Counted from the first letter of the stretch, positions 1 to 8,883 are shown. The stretch: DNA of 64,000 bases from Micromonospora sp. AMSO31t (GCF_008868175.1 NZ_WBKT01000012.1:1-64000), one strand, 5' to 3'. The notes: a model not told the origin generated them from the sequence alone. Made by a program: numbers and translations.

Positions 1-1
1 G

Positions 2-1318
2 CCGACGAGCCCCACCCCCACGCCGACCAGCCCGAGCCCGTCGCCGACCACGCCGGGCCAGAAGGTCGACAACCCGTACGCCGGGGTGAAGGGGTACGTG
101 AACCCCGAGTGGAAGGCCAAGGCGGACGCCGAGGCGGGCGGCAGCCGGGTCTCGAACAACCCGACCGCGGTCTGGCTGGACCGGATCGCCGCCATCGAGG
201 GCACCGACGGCAGCAGCTCGAACGGCTCGATGGGCGTCCGCGACCACCTGGACGCGGCTCTCACCCAGGGTGCCGGCTACATCCAGTTCGTCATCTACAA
301 CCTGCCCGGCCGCGACTGCGCCGCGCTGGCCTCCAACGGTGAGCTGGGCCCGGACGAGCTGCCCCGCTACAAGGCGGAGTACATCGACCCGATCGCGGCG
401 ATCCAGAGCGACCCGAAGTACAAGAACCTCCGGATCATCAACATCATCGAGATCGACTCGCTGCCCAACCTGGTGACCAACACCTCGGGCAACGCGGGCG
501 GCACCGCGATGTGCGACACGGTCAAGGCCAACGGCGCCTACGTCAACGGGGTCGGCTACGCCCTGGCCAAGCTGGGCGCGCTCGGCAACGTCTACAACTA
601 CATCGACGCCGCCCACCACGGATGGATCGGCTGGGACAGCAACTTCGGCCCGACCGCCGACATGCTGAAGAGCGCGGCCGTCGCCTCCGGCAGCACCGTG
701 CGCAACGTGCACGGCTTCATCGTCAACACGGCGAACTACTCGGCGCTCAAGGAGCCGTACGTCAAGATCACCGACACGGTGAACGGCACCAGCGTCCGGC
801 AGGCCAAGTGGATCGACTGGAACCAGTACGTCGACGAGCTCTCCTTCGCCCAGGCCTTCCGGCAGAAGCTGGTCTCGGTCGGGTTCGAGAGCAACATCGG
901 CATGCTGATCGACACCTCCCGCAACGGGTGGGGCGGCACCGCCCGGCCCACCGGCCCGGGCGCGACCACCAGCGTGGACACCTACGTCAACGGTGGCCGC
1001 GTCGACCGCCGGATCCACGCCGGCAACTGGTGCAACCAGGCCGGGGCCGGTCTCGGCGAGCGTCCCCGGGCGAACCCCGAGCCGGGCATCGACGCGTACG
1101 TCTGGGTCAAGCCGCCGGGTGAGTCGGACGGCTCCAGCACCCTCATCCCGAACGACGAGGGCAAGGGCTTCGACCGGATGTGCGACCCGACCTACACCGG
1201 CAACGCCCGCAACGGCAACAACCCGAGCGGGGCCCTGCCCAACGCGCCGATCTCCGGCGCCTGGTTCTCCGCCCAGTTCCAGGAGCTCATGAAGAACGCC
1301 TACCCGGCGCTCTCCTGA
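2..1318 (+). CDS. Secreted glycoside hydrolase family 6 cellulase, 5' truncated
   Basis: The reading frame is open at the window edge, so the signal peptide and any carbohydrate-binding module lie upstream. The first ~20 residues are a Pro/Thr/Ser linker, which in this family joins a CBM to the catalytic domain. GH6 hallmarks follow in order: the YNLPGRDC loop, IIEIDSLPNL, a YIDAAHHGWIGW block, GFIVNTANY, the IGMLIDTSRNGWGG segment that carries the catalytic acid Asp, and a C-terminal VWVKPPGESDG block. GH6 enzymes are inverting endoglucanases or cellobiohydrolases that cut beta-1,4-glucan outside the cell. The long active-site-covering loops and the final WVKPPGESDG resemble cellobiohydrolases, but endo versus exo action cannot be settled here. 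The gene ends at a TGA followed by a hairpin. The GTG at 86 is internal, not the true start. Confidence 0.93.
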   Translation, partial: PTSPTPTPTSPSPSPTTPGQKVDNPYAGVKGYVNPEWKAKADAEAGGSRVSNNPTAVWLDRIAAIEGTDGSSSNGSMGVRDHLDAALTQGAGYIQFVIYNLPGRDCAALASNGELGPDELPRYKAEYIDPIAAIQSDPKYKNLRIINIIEIDSLPNLVTNTSGNAGGTAMCDTVKANGAYVNGVGYALAKLGALGNVYNYIDAAHHGWIGWDSNFGPTADMLKSAAVASGSTVRNVHGFIVNTANYSALKEPYVKITDTVNGTSVRQAKWIDWNQYVDELSFAQAFRQKLVSVGFESNIGMLIDTSRNGWGGTARPTGPGATTSVDTYVNGGRVDRRIHAGNWCNQAGAGLGERPRANPEPGIDAYVWVKPPGESDGSSTLIPNDEGKGFDRMCDPTYTGNARNGNNPSGALPNAPISGAWFSAQFQELMKNAYPALS

Positions 1319-1375
1319 TCCGGCGGCCGGCCCACCCGCGGCGGCGGGAGTGAGGCACCGCCCCGCGGGTTCCCC

Positions 1376-1410
1376 GGGCCCCTGGTCGACCCCACGTCGG
1401 CCAGGGGCCC
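1376..1410. terminator. Hairpin terminator between convergent genes
   Basis: A 10-bp perfect stem (1376-1385 with 1401-1410) encloses a 15-nt loop, and the pairing can be extended outward with a bulge. It lies between the cellulase gene and the convergent gene at 1418-1801, so it could stop transcription from both sides. There is no U-tract. Confidence 0.6.
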
Positions 1411-1417
1411 CCGGGCG

Positions 1418-1801
1418 TCAGGGGACCGTTCTCTCGATCGCCGCCCGGCCCAGCTCCTCAAGGTCGCGGCGGGCCTGCTCCAGGTTCTCCGGTGTCGGGT
1501 CCTGACCCCGGGCCATCACGAGGTCCTCGGGATCCCACGGCTGCTCGGCGCCGGTCCGGATGTTGTCCCCGCCCGCGCCGGTGCCGGTGCCGGTCGCCCC
1601 GGTCCCGGCCGCGTACGGGTCGCCGAGGATGTCCGGCGAACCGGTGTCGGGCACCGCGCCGTCGGGCTCGGTGAAGACGGGATTGTCCGGGTCGGTGCCA
1701 CCGGTGCGCAGCTGCGGCACCGTGCTGTCGTCGTCCACCGCGGCGGCCACCTCGGGGGTCTCCTCCAGCGGCCGCTCGCCACCGCGGTCACGATCCGTCA
1801 T
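1418..1801 (-). CDS. Small acidic hypothetical protein
   Basis: 127 residues, ATG start, with an AGGAGGGCAGCAGC-like ribosome site just upstream. The N-terminal two thirds are acidic, Pro/Gly/Thr-rich and probably disordered. The C-terminal ~35 residues look helical and charged (NLEQARRDLEELGRAAIERT). There is no signal peptide, membrane segment or recognisable domain. Hairpins at 1831-1894 separate it from the upstream minus-strand gene, so it is probably transcribed alone. Its function is unknown. It could be one of the small stress-related proteins common in actinomycetes, but nothing in the sequence shows that. Confidence 0.6.
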   Translation of the reverse strand: MTDRDRGGERPLEETPEVAAAVDDDSTVPQLRTGGTDPDNPVFTEPDGAVPDTGSPDILGDPYAAGTGATGTGTGAGGDNIRTGAEQPWDPEDLVMARGQDPTPENLEQARRDLEELGRAAIERTVP

Positions 1802-1830
1802 GCTGCTGCCCTCCTGTCCCGTTCCGTGAT

Positions 1831-1852
1831 CCCCACGGCGTACCCCGTGGGG
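1831..1852. other. Short hairpin in intergenic gap
   Basis: An 8-bp perfect stem (1831-1838 with 1845-1852) has a 6-nt loop. It lies ~30 bp upstream of the 1418-1801 gene and next to the terminator at 1869-1894. It could be a second half of that terminator or an operator. Confidence 0.35.
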
Positions 1853-1868
1853 GACCGGCCATGCCGAC

Positions 1869-1894
1869 GGCCCCGGGACGGGCGTCCCGGGGCC
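1869..1894 (-). terminator. Terminator after the symporter operon
   Basis: 12-bp inverted repeats (1869-1880 and 1883-1894) form a GC hairpin just past the stop codon of the minus-strand membrane protein gene. No U-tract is present. Confidence 0.55.
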
Positions 1895-1898
1895 GCGG

Positions 1899-2219
1899 TC
1901 AGCGCTCGTCGGCGGCGCGTGGCTCCGGCGGCTCGGTGGGGCGCAGCCACTGCCAGAGCAGCATGAGCAGCCCGAAGGCGAGCATCACCAGACCGGCCCA
2001 CAGGTTGATCCGGACGCCCTGCGCCTTGTCGATCTCGGCGGACGAGTCGAAGAGGCCCATCAGACCCACGATCAGCCCGTACGCGACGAACAGCCCGCCG
2101 ATCACCCGGCGGATGTCGAACAGCCGCGCCGCCGCCGATCGGGCCTCCTCGGCCTCGGTCTCCTCGACCAGCGGGTCGTGGGCCTCGCCCCGGGGGTGGC
2201 GTTCGGGGTTGTCTGCCAT
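1899..2219 (-). CDS. Small two-TM membrane protein downstream of symporter
   Basis: 106 residues. A charged N-terminus (~36 residues) is followed by two hydrophobic segments, at about residues 38-58 and 73-91, with an acidic loop between them and a Pro/Glu/Arg tail. The start is ATG with a GGAGG site (ACGGAGGCACGCC) in the 16-bp gap after the symporter stop, so the two genes almost certainly share a transcript. Co-location suggests an accessory subunit or a small associated protein of the transporter, as is seen for some sodium:solute symporters. This is inference from position; no named domain was recognised. Confidence 0.7.
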   Translation of the reverse strand: MADNPERHPRGEAHDPLVEETEAEEARSAAARLFDIRRVIGGLFVAYGLIVGLMGLFDSSAEIDKAQGVRINLWAGLVMLAFGLLMLLWQWLRPTEPPEPRAADER

Positions 2220-2235
2220 GGCGTGCCTCCGTTTC

Positions 2236-3891
2236 TCAGAAGACCGGGATGTAGAAGAGGGCGGCGAGGACCACGGCGATCACGCCGAGCAGCACCGGGG
2301 ACCGGTACCAGGCGGCGTCCCCGGCCAGCGAGTCGTCCTTCAGCGTGGCGTCGCTCAGGCCGTAGACCAGCCCGGTCAGCTCGTCGTTCCGCTTCGGCCG
2401 GGTCAGCGGGGTGAGGATCGCCGCCACGACGGCGACCGTCACGAAGGCGAGGCCCGCGCCCCAGAAGCTCTCCTCCAGGTCGGAGTTGAAGTGCACGACG
2501 TCGGCCAGGTGCAGCAGGTAGGTCCCGATCGCCACCACGGTGCCCGCCAGCAGCGACCAGAAGCCGGCGAGCGGGCTCATCCGCTTCCAGAACATGCCGA
2601 TGATGAAGGTGCCGAAGAGCGGGGCGTTGAACACCGAGAACAGAGCCTGGATGTAGTTCATGATGTTGCTGAACCCGGCGGCGATGAACGCCGTGCCGAT
2701 GCCGACCACCACCGCCACCACGGTCGCGATCCGGCCCACCCGCACGTAGTACTCGTCCGGGCGGTCCCGCTTGAAGTACGCCTGCCAGATGTCGTACGTG
2801 AACACCGTGTTGAACCCGCTGACGTTGGCGGCCATGCCGGCCATGAACGAGGCCACCAGGCCGGTGACCGCGATGCCGAGCACCCCGTTGGGCAGCAGGT
2901 CGCGCATGAGCAGCGGGATCGCGTTGTTGTAGACCAGGTCGCCCTCCTCGGCGCCGAGTCCCTTCACGGTGACCAGCGCGATCAGGCCGGGGATCACGGT
3001 GACCAGCGGGATGAGCAGCTTCGGGTACGCGCCGATGATCGGGGTCCGGCGGGCGGCGCTCATGTTCCGGGCGGACAGCGCGCGCTGCACCTCGGCGAAG
3101 TTGGTGGTCCAGTAGCCGAAGGAGAGCACGAAGCCGAGGCCGAAGACGATGCCCAGCCAGTGCGCGCCGAGCGGGTTGTCCGTGCTGCCGGTGTTCTGCC
3201 AGGCGTGCAGCCCGGCCTCGCCGAGCTTGGAGTCGCGCACCGCGTCCATCAGGCCGTTCACGCCGCCGACCTTCACGAGGCCGATGACGGTGATCGGCAC
3301 GAGGCCGGCGATGATCACGAAGAACTGGAGCACCTCGTTGTAGATCGCGCCGGACAGGCCGCCGATGGTGATGTAGGCCAGCACGATCGCCGCTCCGACG
3401 ACGATCGCCACCCAGAGCGGCCAGCCGAGCAGCGCCTGCATGATGAGCGCGAGCGCGTAGAGGTTCACGCCGGCGATGAGCACCTGGGCGACCGCGAAGC
3501 TGATCGCGTTCAGCAGGTGGGTCGGCCGGTTGAAGCGCAGCCGCAGGTATTCGGGGACGCTGCGGACCTTCGAGCCGTAGTAGAAGGGCATCATCACGAT
3601 GCCGAGGAAGACCATCGCCGGCACGGCGCCGATCCAGTAGTAGTGGACGGTCATGGCGCCGTACTGGGCGCCGTTGGCCGCCATGCCGATGATCTCCAGA
3701 GCGCCGAGGTTCGCCGAGACGAAGGCGAGGCCGGTGACCCAGGCGGGCAGTGACCGCCCGGAGAGGAAGAAGTCGACACTGGTGCGGATGGCCCGACGCG
3801 CGGCGAAACCGATGCCGAGGACCGTGATGAAGTAGAGCGCCAGGATCAGGTAGTCCAGGGCGTTCATGTCCAACCGAAGACCGCTACCCAT
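2236..3891 (-). CDS. Sodium:solute symporter (SSS family), SGLT-like
   Basis: 551 residues and about 13-14 hydrophobic segments, as expected for the SSS family, which couples inward sodium flow to uptake of a sugar, amino acid, vitamin or organic acid. The N-terminus (LDYLILALYF, then FFLSGRSLPAW) and the block LSFGYWTTNFAEVQRALSAR are typical of SGLT-type members. A C-terminal cytoplasmic stretch of charged residues precedes the last helix. The ATG at 3891 has GGAGG 8 nt upstream and was preferred over the internal ATG nine codons later. The substrate cannot be read from sequence; the SGLT-like loop sequences suggest a sugar. It is cotranscribed with the small membrane gene that follows. Confidence 0.9.
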   Translation of the reverse strand: MGSGLRLDMNALDYLILALYFITVLGIGFAARRAIRTSVDFFLSGRSLPAWVTGLAFVSANLGALEIIGMAANGAQYGAMTVHYYWIGAVPAMVFLGIVMMPFYYGSKVRSVPEYLRLRFNRPTHLLNAISFAVAQVLIAGVNLYALALIMQALLGWPLWVAIVVGAAIVLAYITIGGLSGAIYNEVLQFFVIIAGLVPITVIGLVKVGGVNGLMDAVRDSKLGEAGLHAWQNTGSTDNPLGAHWLGIVFGLGFVLSFGYWTTNFAEVQRALSARNMSAARRTPIIGAYPKLLIPLVTVIPGLIALVTVKGLGAEEGDLVYNNAIPLLMRDLLPNGVLGIAVTGLVASFMAGMAANVSGFNTVFTYDIWQAYFKRDRPDEYYVRVGRIATVVAVVVGIGTAFIAAGFSNIMNYIQALFSVFNAPLFGTFIIGMFWKRMSPLAGFWSLLAGTVVAIGTYLLHLADVVHFNSDLEESFWGAGLAFVTVAVVAAILTPLTRPKRNDELTGLVYGLSDATLKDDSLAGDAAWYRSPVLLGVIAVVLAALFYIPVF

Positions 3892-3979
3892 CCCGTGCTC
3901 CCTCCGTGGCGACGCTGCGCCCGCAGGTACCCAGTTTGCGAAATTTCATGCCCGGAGGGCGGTCTGGCACACAGGGCGA

Positions 3980-4006
3980 AGCCCCGGCCGTCCACCGGCC
4001 GGGGCT
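3980..4006 (-). terminator. Hairpin terminator
   Basis: An 11-bp perfect stem (3980-3990 with 3996-4006) with a 5-nt loop sits directly after the stop of the minus-strand gene at 4023-4979 and upstream of the symporter. It separates the two transcription units. Confidence 0.65.
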
Positions 4007-4022
4007 CCGAGGCGACGTGTCG

Positions 4023-4979
4023 TCAGCGGCCGAGGACCCGGTCCAGGAAGTCCCGGTAGCCGCGCACGGCCACCCTGAGCTGCTCGGTGTCGGTCGAGCC
4101 GAACTCCTGCCAGCTGCCCAGCTTGGTCTTCTGCTCCCGCAGCGCGGCGGAGAGCGCCTCGATGGCCTCCTCGACGAGCGACTGCGCCTCACCGACGGCG
4201 GCCCGCGGGTCGTCCACGAAGCGGAGCTGCACGTCCCGCCAGCGGTCCCGGAAGTCCTGGGCGGTCTCGGCGGCGAAGAGGGTTGCCGCGTCCGCCGGCA
4301 CGGCGCCCGGTGTGGGCCGGGCCGCGCCGGCCAGGGCGGCGCCGGCCGCGCCCGCGCCGGCCGCGGTGGTGCTCGTGTCCGGATCGACCATCGCCGGCTC
4401 GGCGCTGCCGTACCCGGCACCGGCCGCCGGCGCGTCGTCGCGCGTCACGCCGGAGTCGGCGGCCTCCCAGCGGTCCGGGTCGTGCAGCCGGTCGCCCGCC
4501 GTCGGGTCGGCCCGCTCGTCGTCGAACGCGTCGGTCCGGCCCGGAGCGCCGTCGCCCGGCACGGCGGTGTCCTCGTTGCGCGGGTCCCGCTCGTCCTCGG
4601 GCCGGCCGCTGGCCATCGCCGAGGCGGCCACCGCGTCGCCCACGGAGGTCGCCCCGAAGGCGGTCGGCAGCGGCGCCGGGTCGTGGTACACCGGCCGGTC
4701 GTCGGCGTCGGCGGCCTCCGCGTCGCGAAGGTCCCCGGCGTCGTACGCCCGGGTCTCGTCGAGTTCCGCGTCCCGGCGGTCGGCGCCCTCGCCGGCGACC
4801 GCCGGGTCGTCGAAGGTGCCCCGGTCGTCGAGCGCGTCCTCGGGCACCTCGGCCCGGGCGGCCCGATCGGCCTCGGTCCCGTCCCCGGCGGTCCGGTCCC
4901 CGGGGGGCGGGACCGGCACCGGCGCGGACCGGACGGCCTCGGGGTGGTCCTGCGTGGCCTGCTGCTCTTCCTGACGCAT
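4023..4979 (-). CDS. Acidic disordered protein with C-terminal RFVD-type domain
   Basis: 318 residues from the ATG at 4979, which has GAGGAGG 8 nt upstream; the longer open frame above it lacks a ribosome site. Residues 1 to ~215 are very acidic and low in complexity (Asp, Ala, Pro, Gly). The last ~90 residues are ordered and carry a pattern also found in the upstream neighbour: W-x-x-V-Q-L-R-F-V-D, then VGEAQSLV, then TEQLRVAVRGYRDFLDRVLG. The two genes are therefore paralogues over this domain. There is no signal peptide or membrane segment here, while the neighbour has a membrane anchor. The function is unknown. It lies only 13 bp downstream of the neighbour, so they form an operon. Confidence 0.75.
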   Translation of the reverse strand: MRQEEQQATQDHPEAVRSAPVPVPPPGDRTAGDGTEADRAARAEVPEDALDDRGTFDDPAVAGEGADRRDAELDETRAYDAGDLRDAEAADADDRPVYHDPAPLPTAFGATSVGDAVAASAMASGRPEDERDPRNEDTAVPGDGAPGRTDAFDDERADPTAGDRLHDPDRWEAADSGVTRDDAPAAGAGYGSAEPAMVDPDTSTTAAGAGAAGAALAGAARPTPGAVPADAATLFAAETAQDFRDRWRDVQLRFVDDPRAAVGEAQSLVEEAIEALSAALREQKTKLGSWQEFGSTDTEQLRVAVRGYRDFLDRVLGR

Positions 4980-4992
4980 GGCGGCGGCCTCC

Positions 4993-5586
4993 TCAGCGGC
5001 TCGTGGCGTCGTGCTCGTGGTCGGGGTGGCGCTGCGCCGGCGGCTGGTGCCCCACCGGGTCCTCACCGAGCAGGTCGGCGAAGAGGGCCCGGTAGTGCAC
5101 GAGCGCCTGGCGGAGTTCCTCGGTGCCGGCCTCGCCGCGTTCGTTGCGCAGCCGGATGTCGTGGGCGTCCCGGTAGTGGGTCAGGGTGCGGGCGTGCTCG
5201 ACGGAGAGGTGGGCGATCTGTTCGGTGAAGTCCCCGGTGGGGTACCCGCGCTCCGCGATCAGCCGGGTGACCAGTTCGTCGGCGTCACCGACGGTTTCGG
5301 CGGGGGAGTCGACGAAACGCACCTGGAGCTCCTCCCAGGCGGCGGCGTACCGGGCGCGGGACTCCGCGCTGAGCGGGGTCAGCTCCAGCTCGGCGTGGCG
5401 GCGTTCCCGCTCCCGCAGCTCCCGCTCGGCGGCGCCGCGGCTGTCCTGCTCGGCGACGGCCCGGTCGTACTCGGGGCCGAACCGCTGCCGGAGGGCCCGG
5501 CGGCGGCTGGCGACCACGGCGACCGCGGCCAGCGCCGCGAGCACCAGAACGACGATGACTATGACGACTACCTGCGTGGGCGACAT
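4993..5586 (-). CDS. Membrane-anchored protein with RFVD-type domain
   Basis: 197 residues from the ATG at 5586, preceded by GAAGGAGGAGCC. One N-terminal transmembrane helix (about residues 5-27, Val/Ala/Leu-rich) is followed by Arg-Arg-Arg, so the rest is probably cytoplasmic. A Glu/Arg-rich coiled-coil-like segment follows (residues ~45-75). The C-terminal domain has WEELQVRFVD, VGDADELV and TEELRQALVHYRALFADLLG, matching the downstream gene. The tail is His/Pro-rich. This layout is seen in actinobacterial proteins annotated only as hypothetical or secreted. The role is unknown; a paired membrane-bound and soluble form of one module is an inference. Confidence 0.78.
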   Translation of the reverse strand: MSPTQVVVIVIVVLVLAALAAVAVVASRRRALRQRFGPEYDRAVAEQDSRGAAERELRERERRHAELELTPLSAESRARYAAAWEELQVRFVDSPAETVGDADELVTRLIAERGYPTGDFTEQIAHLSVEHARTLTHYRDAHDIRLRNERGEAGTEELRQALVHYRALFADLLGEDPVGHQPPAQRHPDHEHDATSR

Positions 5587-6046
5587 GGCTCCTCCTTCGC
5601 CCGCTGGTATTCCCTCCGGTCCGTGATCGCCAATCCCGATCGGCGGTACTTTCCTGCGCGATCGTGCCCCCGCAGCCTCCCACGGGACGGCCGGGCACAC
5701 ACCCGTTTCGCGCGGCGAAGAGTGGACCCGTTCCAGAGACGGCACCCGGGTGAGGGACCGGGCGGGCCCGGCGTCCGCACGACCGATGAGCGACCTGGCC
5801 CAACGAGCCGGTCCTCCGTACGCCCCCTTTGGACGAACCTCCCGCCGGTCCCTTCCGGCGGTGCGTTCCCGTCCAACGGTGTCCACTGCGAACATTCCGG
5901 ACCGTAGTGAGGGGCGAGACGGCCGGTAGTGCATCCGGCTGGGATTACGTATCCTGCCCAAGGCGCCCGGGCCGGGGCCCGGCGTCGCGGCCCTTCCGGC
6001 CGGTGCCGGCGCCACCCCTGCGACACCTTCCCCCGGGCGAGGTTGG
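5587..6046. other. Divergent promoter region between RFVD pair and conservon
   Basis: 460 bp with no supportable gene. It must hold promoters for both the minus-strand pair and the plus-strand conservon. The stretch 5941-5955 contains GGATTACGTATCC, an imperfect dyad 95 bp before the cvnA start, but no confident -35/-10 pair was found. The open frames crossing the region show no coding bias or homology that can be recognised. Confidence 0.4.
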
Positions 6047-8467
6047 ATGAACACCCGAGACTGGCCGATCCGCGCCAAGCTGACCGCGCTGGTCATCGGT
6101 CCGGTGACCGGGCTGCTGGCACTGTGGATATTCGCCACCACGCTGACCTTCGGGCCGGCCCTCGACCTGCTCGCCGCGCGTACCCTCCTGTATGACCTGG
6201 GCCGGCCCGGTGAGAGCGTGGTCACCGAGCTGCAACGGGAACGCCGGCTCTCGGTCGTCCAGCTCGCCGGCGACACCGCCCTGCCGGCCCTGGCCGAGCA
6301 GCGCGCCCGCACCGACCGGTCGATCGCCGAGCTGCGTCGCCACGTCGACGGGGAGAAGCTCCGCGACGCCGCGGACGACCTGCTCGACGCCCGGCTCGAC
6401 CAGCTGGTCTCCGCGCTCGACGCGCTGCCCGCCGGGCGGGGCTTCATCGACGGCCGGAAGGTGGACCAGGCCGGCGCCGTCGGGCTCTACAGCGGGATGA
6501 TCGGCTCCGCCTTCCAGACCTTCGCGGCCATGGCCACGCTCCCCGACGCCCAGCTCAACCGGCAGGCGCTGGCGCTCACCGGGCTGGGCCGGTCGCGGGA
6601 GCTGCTCGGCCAGGCCGACGCCCTGCTGGCCGGCGCGGTCACCGCCGGCCGGTACGCCGAGGGTGAGCACGAGCAGCTGGTCCGCACCATCGAGAACCAG
6701 CGCTTCCTGGCCGAGAACGCGGTGGCCGACCTGCCGCCCGCCGAACGGACCGGCTACCAGCGGCTCACCGAGGGGGAGGCGTTCGTCCGGCTGCGCGCCC
6801 TCCAGGACACCCTGGTCCGCGCGCGCGACCTGCCCGCCGGGTTCGACATCCGGGCCTGGGAGACCAGCCACACCGCGGTCGCGCAGGGCCTGCGGGACTT
6901 CGAGCTGCGCGGCGCGGACACCCTCACCGAGCGGTCCGTGCCGATGGCGGTCCAGATCCTGGTCCGGCTCGCCGCCGCCGGGCTGCTCGGCCTGGTCGCC
7001 ATCGTGGTCTGCGTGCTGGTGGCGCTGCGGGTCGGCCGGTCCCTGGACCGCCGGCTCACCGGGGTACGCACCGCCGCGCTGGAGATGGCCGAGCACCGCC
7101 TGCCCGACGTGGTGGCCCGGCTGCGCCGCGGCGAGGAGGTCGACGTCGCCCGCGAGGCGCCCGAGCTGGACCACGGCGGCGACGAGATCGGCCAGGTGGG
7201 GCGCGCCTTCAACGAGGTGCGCCGCACGGCCGTGCAGGCCGCCGTCGACGAGGTCACCCTGCGCCGCGGTCTCAACGAGGTCTTCCTGAACATCGCCCGG
7301 CGTAGTCAGGGTCTGGTGCACCGGCAGTTGGCGCTGCTGGACCGGCTGGAGCGGCGCACCGAGGACCCGGACGAGCTGGCCGGGCTGTTCCAGGTCGACC
7401 ACCTGGCCACCCGGCTCCGGCGGCACGCCGAGGATCTGGTGATCCTGGCCGGCGCGGCCCCCGGCCGGGGCTGGCGCAACCCGGTCGCCGCGGTCGACGT
7501 GGTGCGCGGCGCGATCTCCGAGGTCGAGTCGTACGACCGGGTCGACGTGGGCGAGGTCCAGCCGGCCGGGGTGCTCGGCCGTGCCGTCGGCGACCTGATC
7601 CACCTGCTCGCCGAGCTGATCGAGAACGCCACCGTCTTCTCCCCACCCGGCACCCGGGTGGACATCAGCGGTCGCACGGTGCCCGGCGGCTACACCGTGG
7701 AGATCACCGACCGGGGGCTGGGCATGTCGCCGACGGCGCTGGCCGACGCCAACCGCAAGCTGTCCCACGCCCCGGAGTTCGACCCGACCGACAGCGCCCG
7801 GCTCGGCCACTTCGTGGTCGCCCGGCTGGCCGCCCGGCACGGCGTCCGGATCGAGCTGCGGCGGGCCGCACCCGGCGGGATCACGGCCGCCGTGTTCGTC
7901 CCGTCGGACCTGGTCACCGCCGAGCCGGCGATCGGCCCGACCGGCCCGGACGCCGACCGGCCCGGGCGGGACGACCGGCGGATGGCCAAGGTGACCCGGC
8001 TGGCCACGGTCCCCCGGACGCGGGCCGCCCGGCCCGGCCGGGACCGCCCCGAGTCGGCGGTCGTGCCGCTGCCCGCCGGCCGTCCCTCCGCCGTCGAGAC
8101 GCCGGCGGACGGCGACGGCCTGCCGCGCCGGGTCCGCCGGCGCGGGCCGGCGGCCCGCCCCCGGCCGGTCGTCGCGGACAACCCGGCGCACCGTCCGCCC
8201 GAGGAGGCCCGGCGAGCCATGTCCGCGCTCCAGGCGGGCACCGCCCGCGGCCGCCGTGACGGCTCCCGCGCCGCCGACCCCAGCGCCGCGCGCCGCGGGC
8301 CCACCTCGACCGCGGCGGCCGGCGGGCCGGCCGCCGATCCCACCGCCGCCCCGGACCGGGCCGGCGCTCCGTCCACCGACGCGGCCCGCACCCGGGCCGC
8401 CGAGCCCTCCCCGCCCGAACCGGCGGCGGCTCCGGACCAACGAACCGCGACTGAGAGGGACGCCTAG
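6047..8467 (+). CDS. cvnA: Conservon sensor kinase-like protein CvnA
   Basis: 806 residues. A transmembrane helix (~residues 15-35) leads an extracellular, mostly helical nitrate/nitrite-sensing-type (NIT) domain to ~300. A second helix (~305-328), a HAMP-like linker and a C-terminal HATPase follow. ATPase boxes are visible: ELIENA (N box), ITDRGLGM (G1) and FVVARLAARHGV. The last ~150 residues are Pro/Ala/Arg-rich and look disordered. In characterised conservons CvnA works at the membrane with CvnB-D as a complex likened to eukaryotic G-protein-coupled signalling. No clear phospho-acceptor His box was seen, which is normal for this group. ATG 6047 follows GAGG. Four genes overlap end to start, so they are one operon. 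Confidence 0.92.
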   Translation: MNTRDWPIRAKLTALVIGPVTGLLALWIFATTLTFGPALDLLAARTLLYDLGRPGESVVTELQRERRLSVVQLAGDTALPALAEQRARTDRSIAELRRHVDGEKLRDAADDLLDARLDQLVSALDALPAGRGFIDGRKVDQAGAVGLYSGMIGSAFQTFAAMATLPDAQLNRQALALTGLGRSRELLGQADALLAGAVTAGRYAEGEHEQLVRTIENQRFLAENAVADLPPAERTGYQRLTEGEAFVRLRALQDTLVRARDLPAGFDIRAWETSHTAVAQGLRDFELRGADTLTERSVPMAVQILVRLAAAGLLGLVAIVVCVLVALRVGRSLDRRLTGVRTAALEMAEHRLPDVVARLRRGEEVDVAREAPELDHGGDEIGQVGRAFNEVRRTAVQAAVDEVTLRRGLNEVFLNIARRSQGLVHRQLALLDRLERRTEDPDELAGLFQVDHLATRLRRHAEDLVILAGAAPGRGWRNPVAAVDVVRGAISEVESYDRVDVGEVQPAGVLGRAVGDLIHLLAELIENATVFSPPGTRVDISGRTVPGGYTVEITDRGLGMSPTALADANRKLSHAPEFDPTDSARLGHFVVARLAARHGVRIELRRAAPGGITAAVFVPSDLVTAEPAIGPTGPDADRPGRDDRRMAKVTRLATVPRTRAARPGRDRPESAVVPLPAGRPSAVETPADGDGLPRRVRRRGPAARPRPVVADNPAHRPPEEARRAMSALQAGTARGRRDGSRAADPSAARRGPTSTAAAGGPAADPTAAPDRAGAPSTDAARTRAAEPSPPEPAAAPDQRTATERDA

Positions 8468-8883
8468 TGGTGCACACGACGCGGCAGAACGCCGATCTCG
8501 ACTGGTTGCTCGACGACCTGGTGGAGCGGGTGCCGGGCGCCCGCCAGGCGGTGGTGCTGTCGGCGGACGGCCTCCTGCTCGGCGCGTCCGCCGAGCTGGA
8601 CCGCACCGACGCGGAACACCTCTGCGCCCTGGCCTCCGGTTTCTCCAGCCTCGCCAAGGGGGCCACCCGCCACGTGGGTGGCGGCGCGGTCCGGCAGACC
8701 GTGGTGGAGATGGAGTCGGCGTACCTGTTCGTCACGGCCGCCGGGCAGGGCGCCTGCCTGGCGGTGGTGAGCGACGCCGACGCCGACATCGGCCTGGTGG
8801 CGTACGAGATGGCCATGCTGGTCATCCGGGTCGGCGAGAACCTCAGTGCACCGGCCCGCACGGCGGCGACCGATGTGGGCTGA
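8467..8883 (+). CDS. cvnB: Conservon roadblock/LC7 protein CvnB
   Basis: 138 residues forming a single roadblock/LC7 fold (alpha-beta-beta-alpha-beta). It begins DLDWLLDDLVERVPGARQAVVLSADGLLLG and continues with the hydrophobic strand VEMESAYLFVTAAG. Roadblock proteins regulate small GTPases as dimers, here presumably CvnD. The GTG start overlaps the cvnA stop by one base (TAGTG) and has GAGAGGGA upstream; GTG at the next codon is an alternative. Its position as the second gene of the conservon fixes the assignment. Confidence 0.93.
   Translation: MVHTTRQNADLDWLLDDLVERVPGARQAVVLSADGLLLGASAELDRTDAEHLCALASGFSSLAKGATRHVGGGAVRQTVVEMESAYLFVTAAGQGACLAVVSDADADIGLVAYEMAMLVIRVGENLSAPARTAATDVG

Noticed and set aside
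1861-3753. 630-codon plus-strand open frame opposite the symporter
   Set aside because: Its translation is low-complexity His/Asp/Gly/Arg sequence created by GC-rich third positions of the symporter gene; no start site or domain.
5945-8440. 831-codon minus-strand frame opposite cvnA
   Set aside because: Shadow of cvnA: Gly/Arg/Ala-rich, no recognisable domain.
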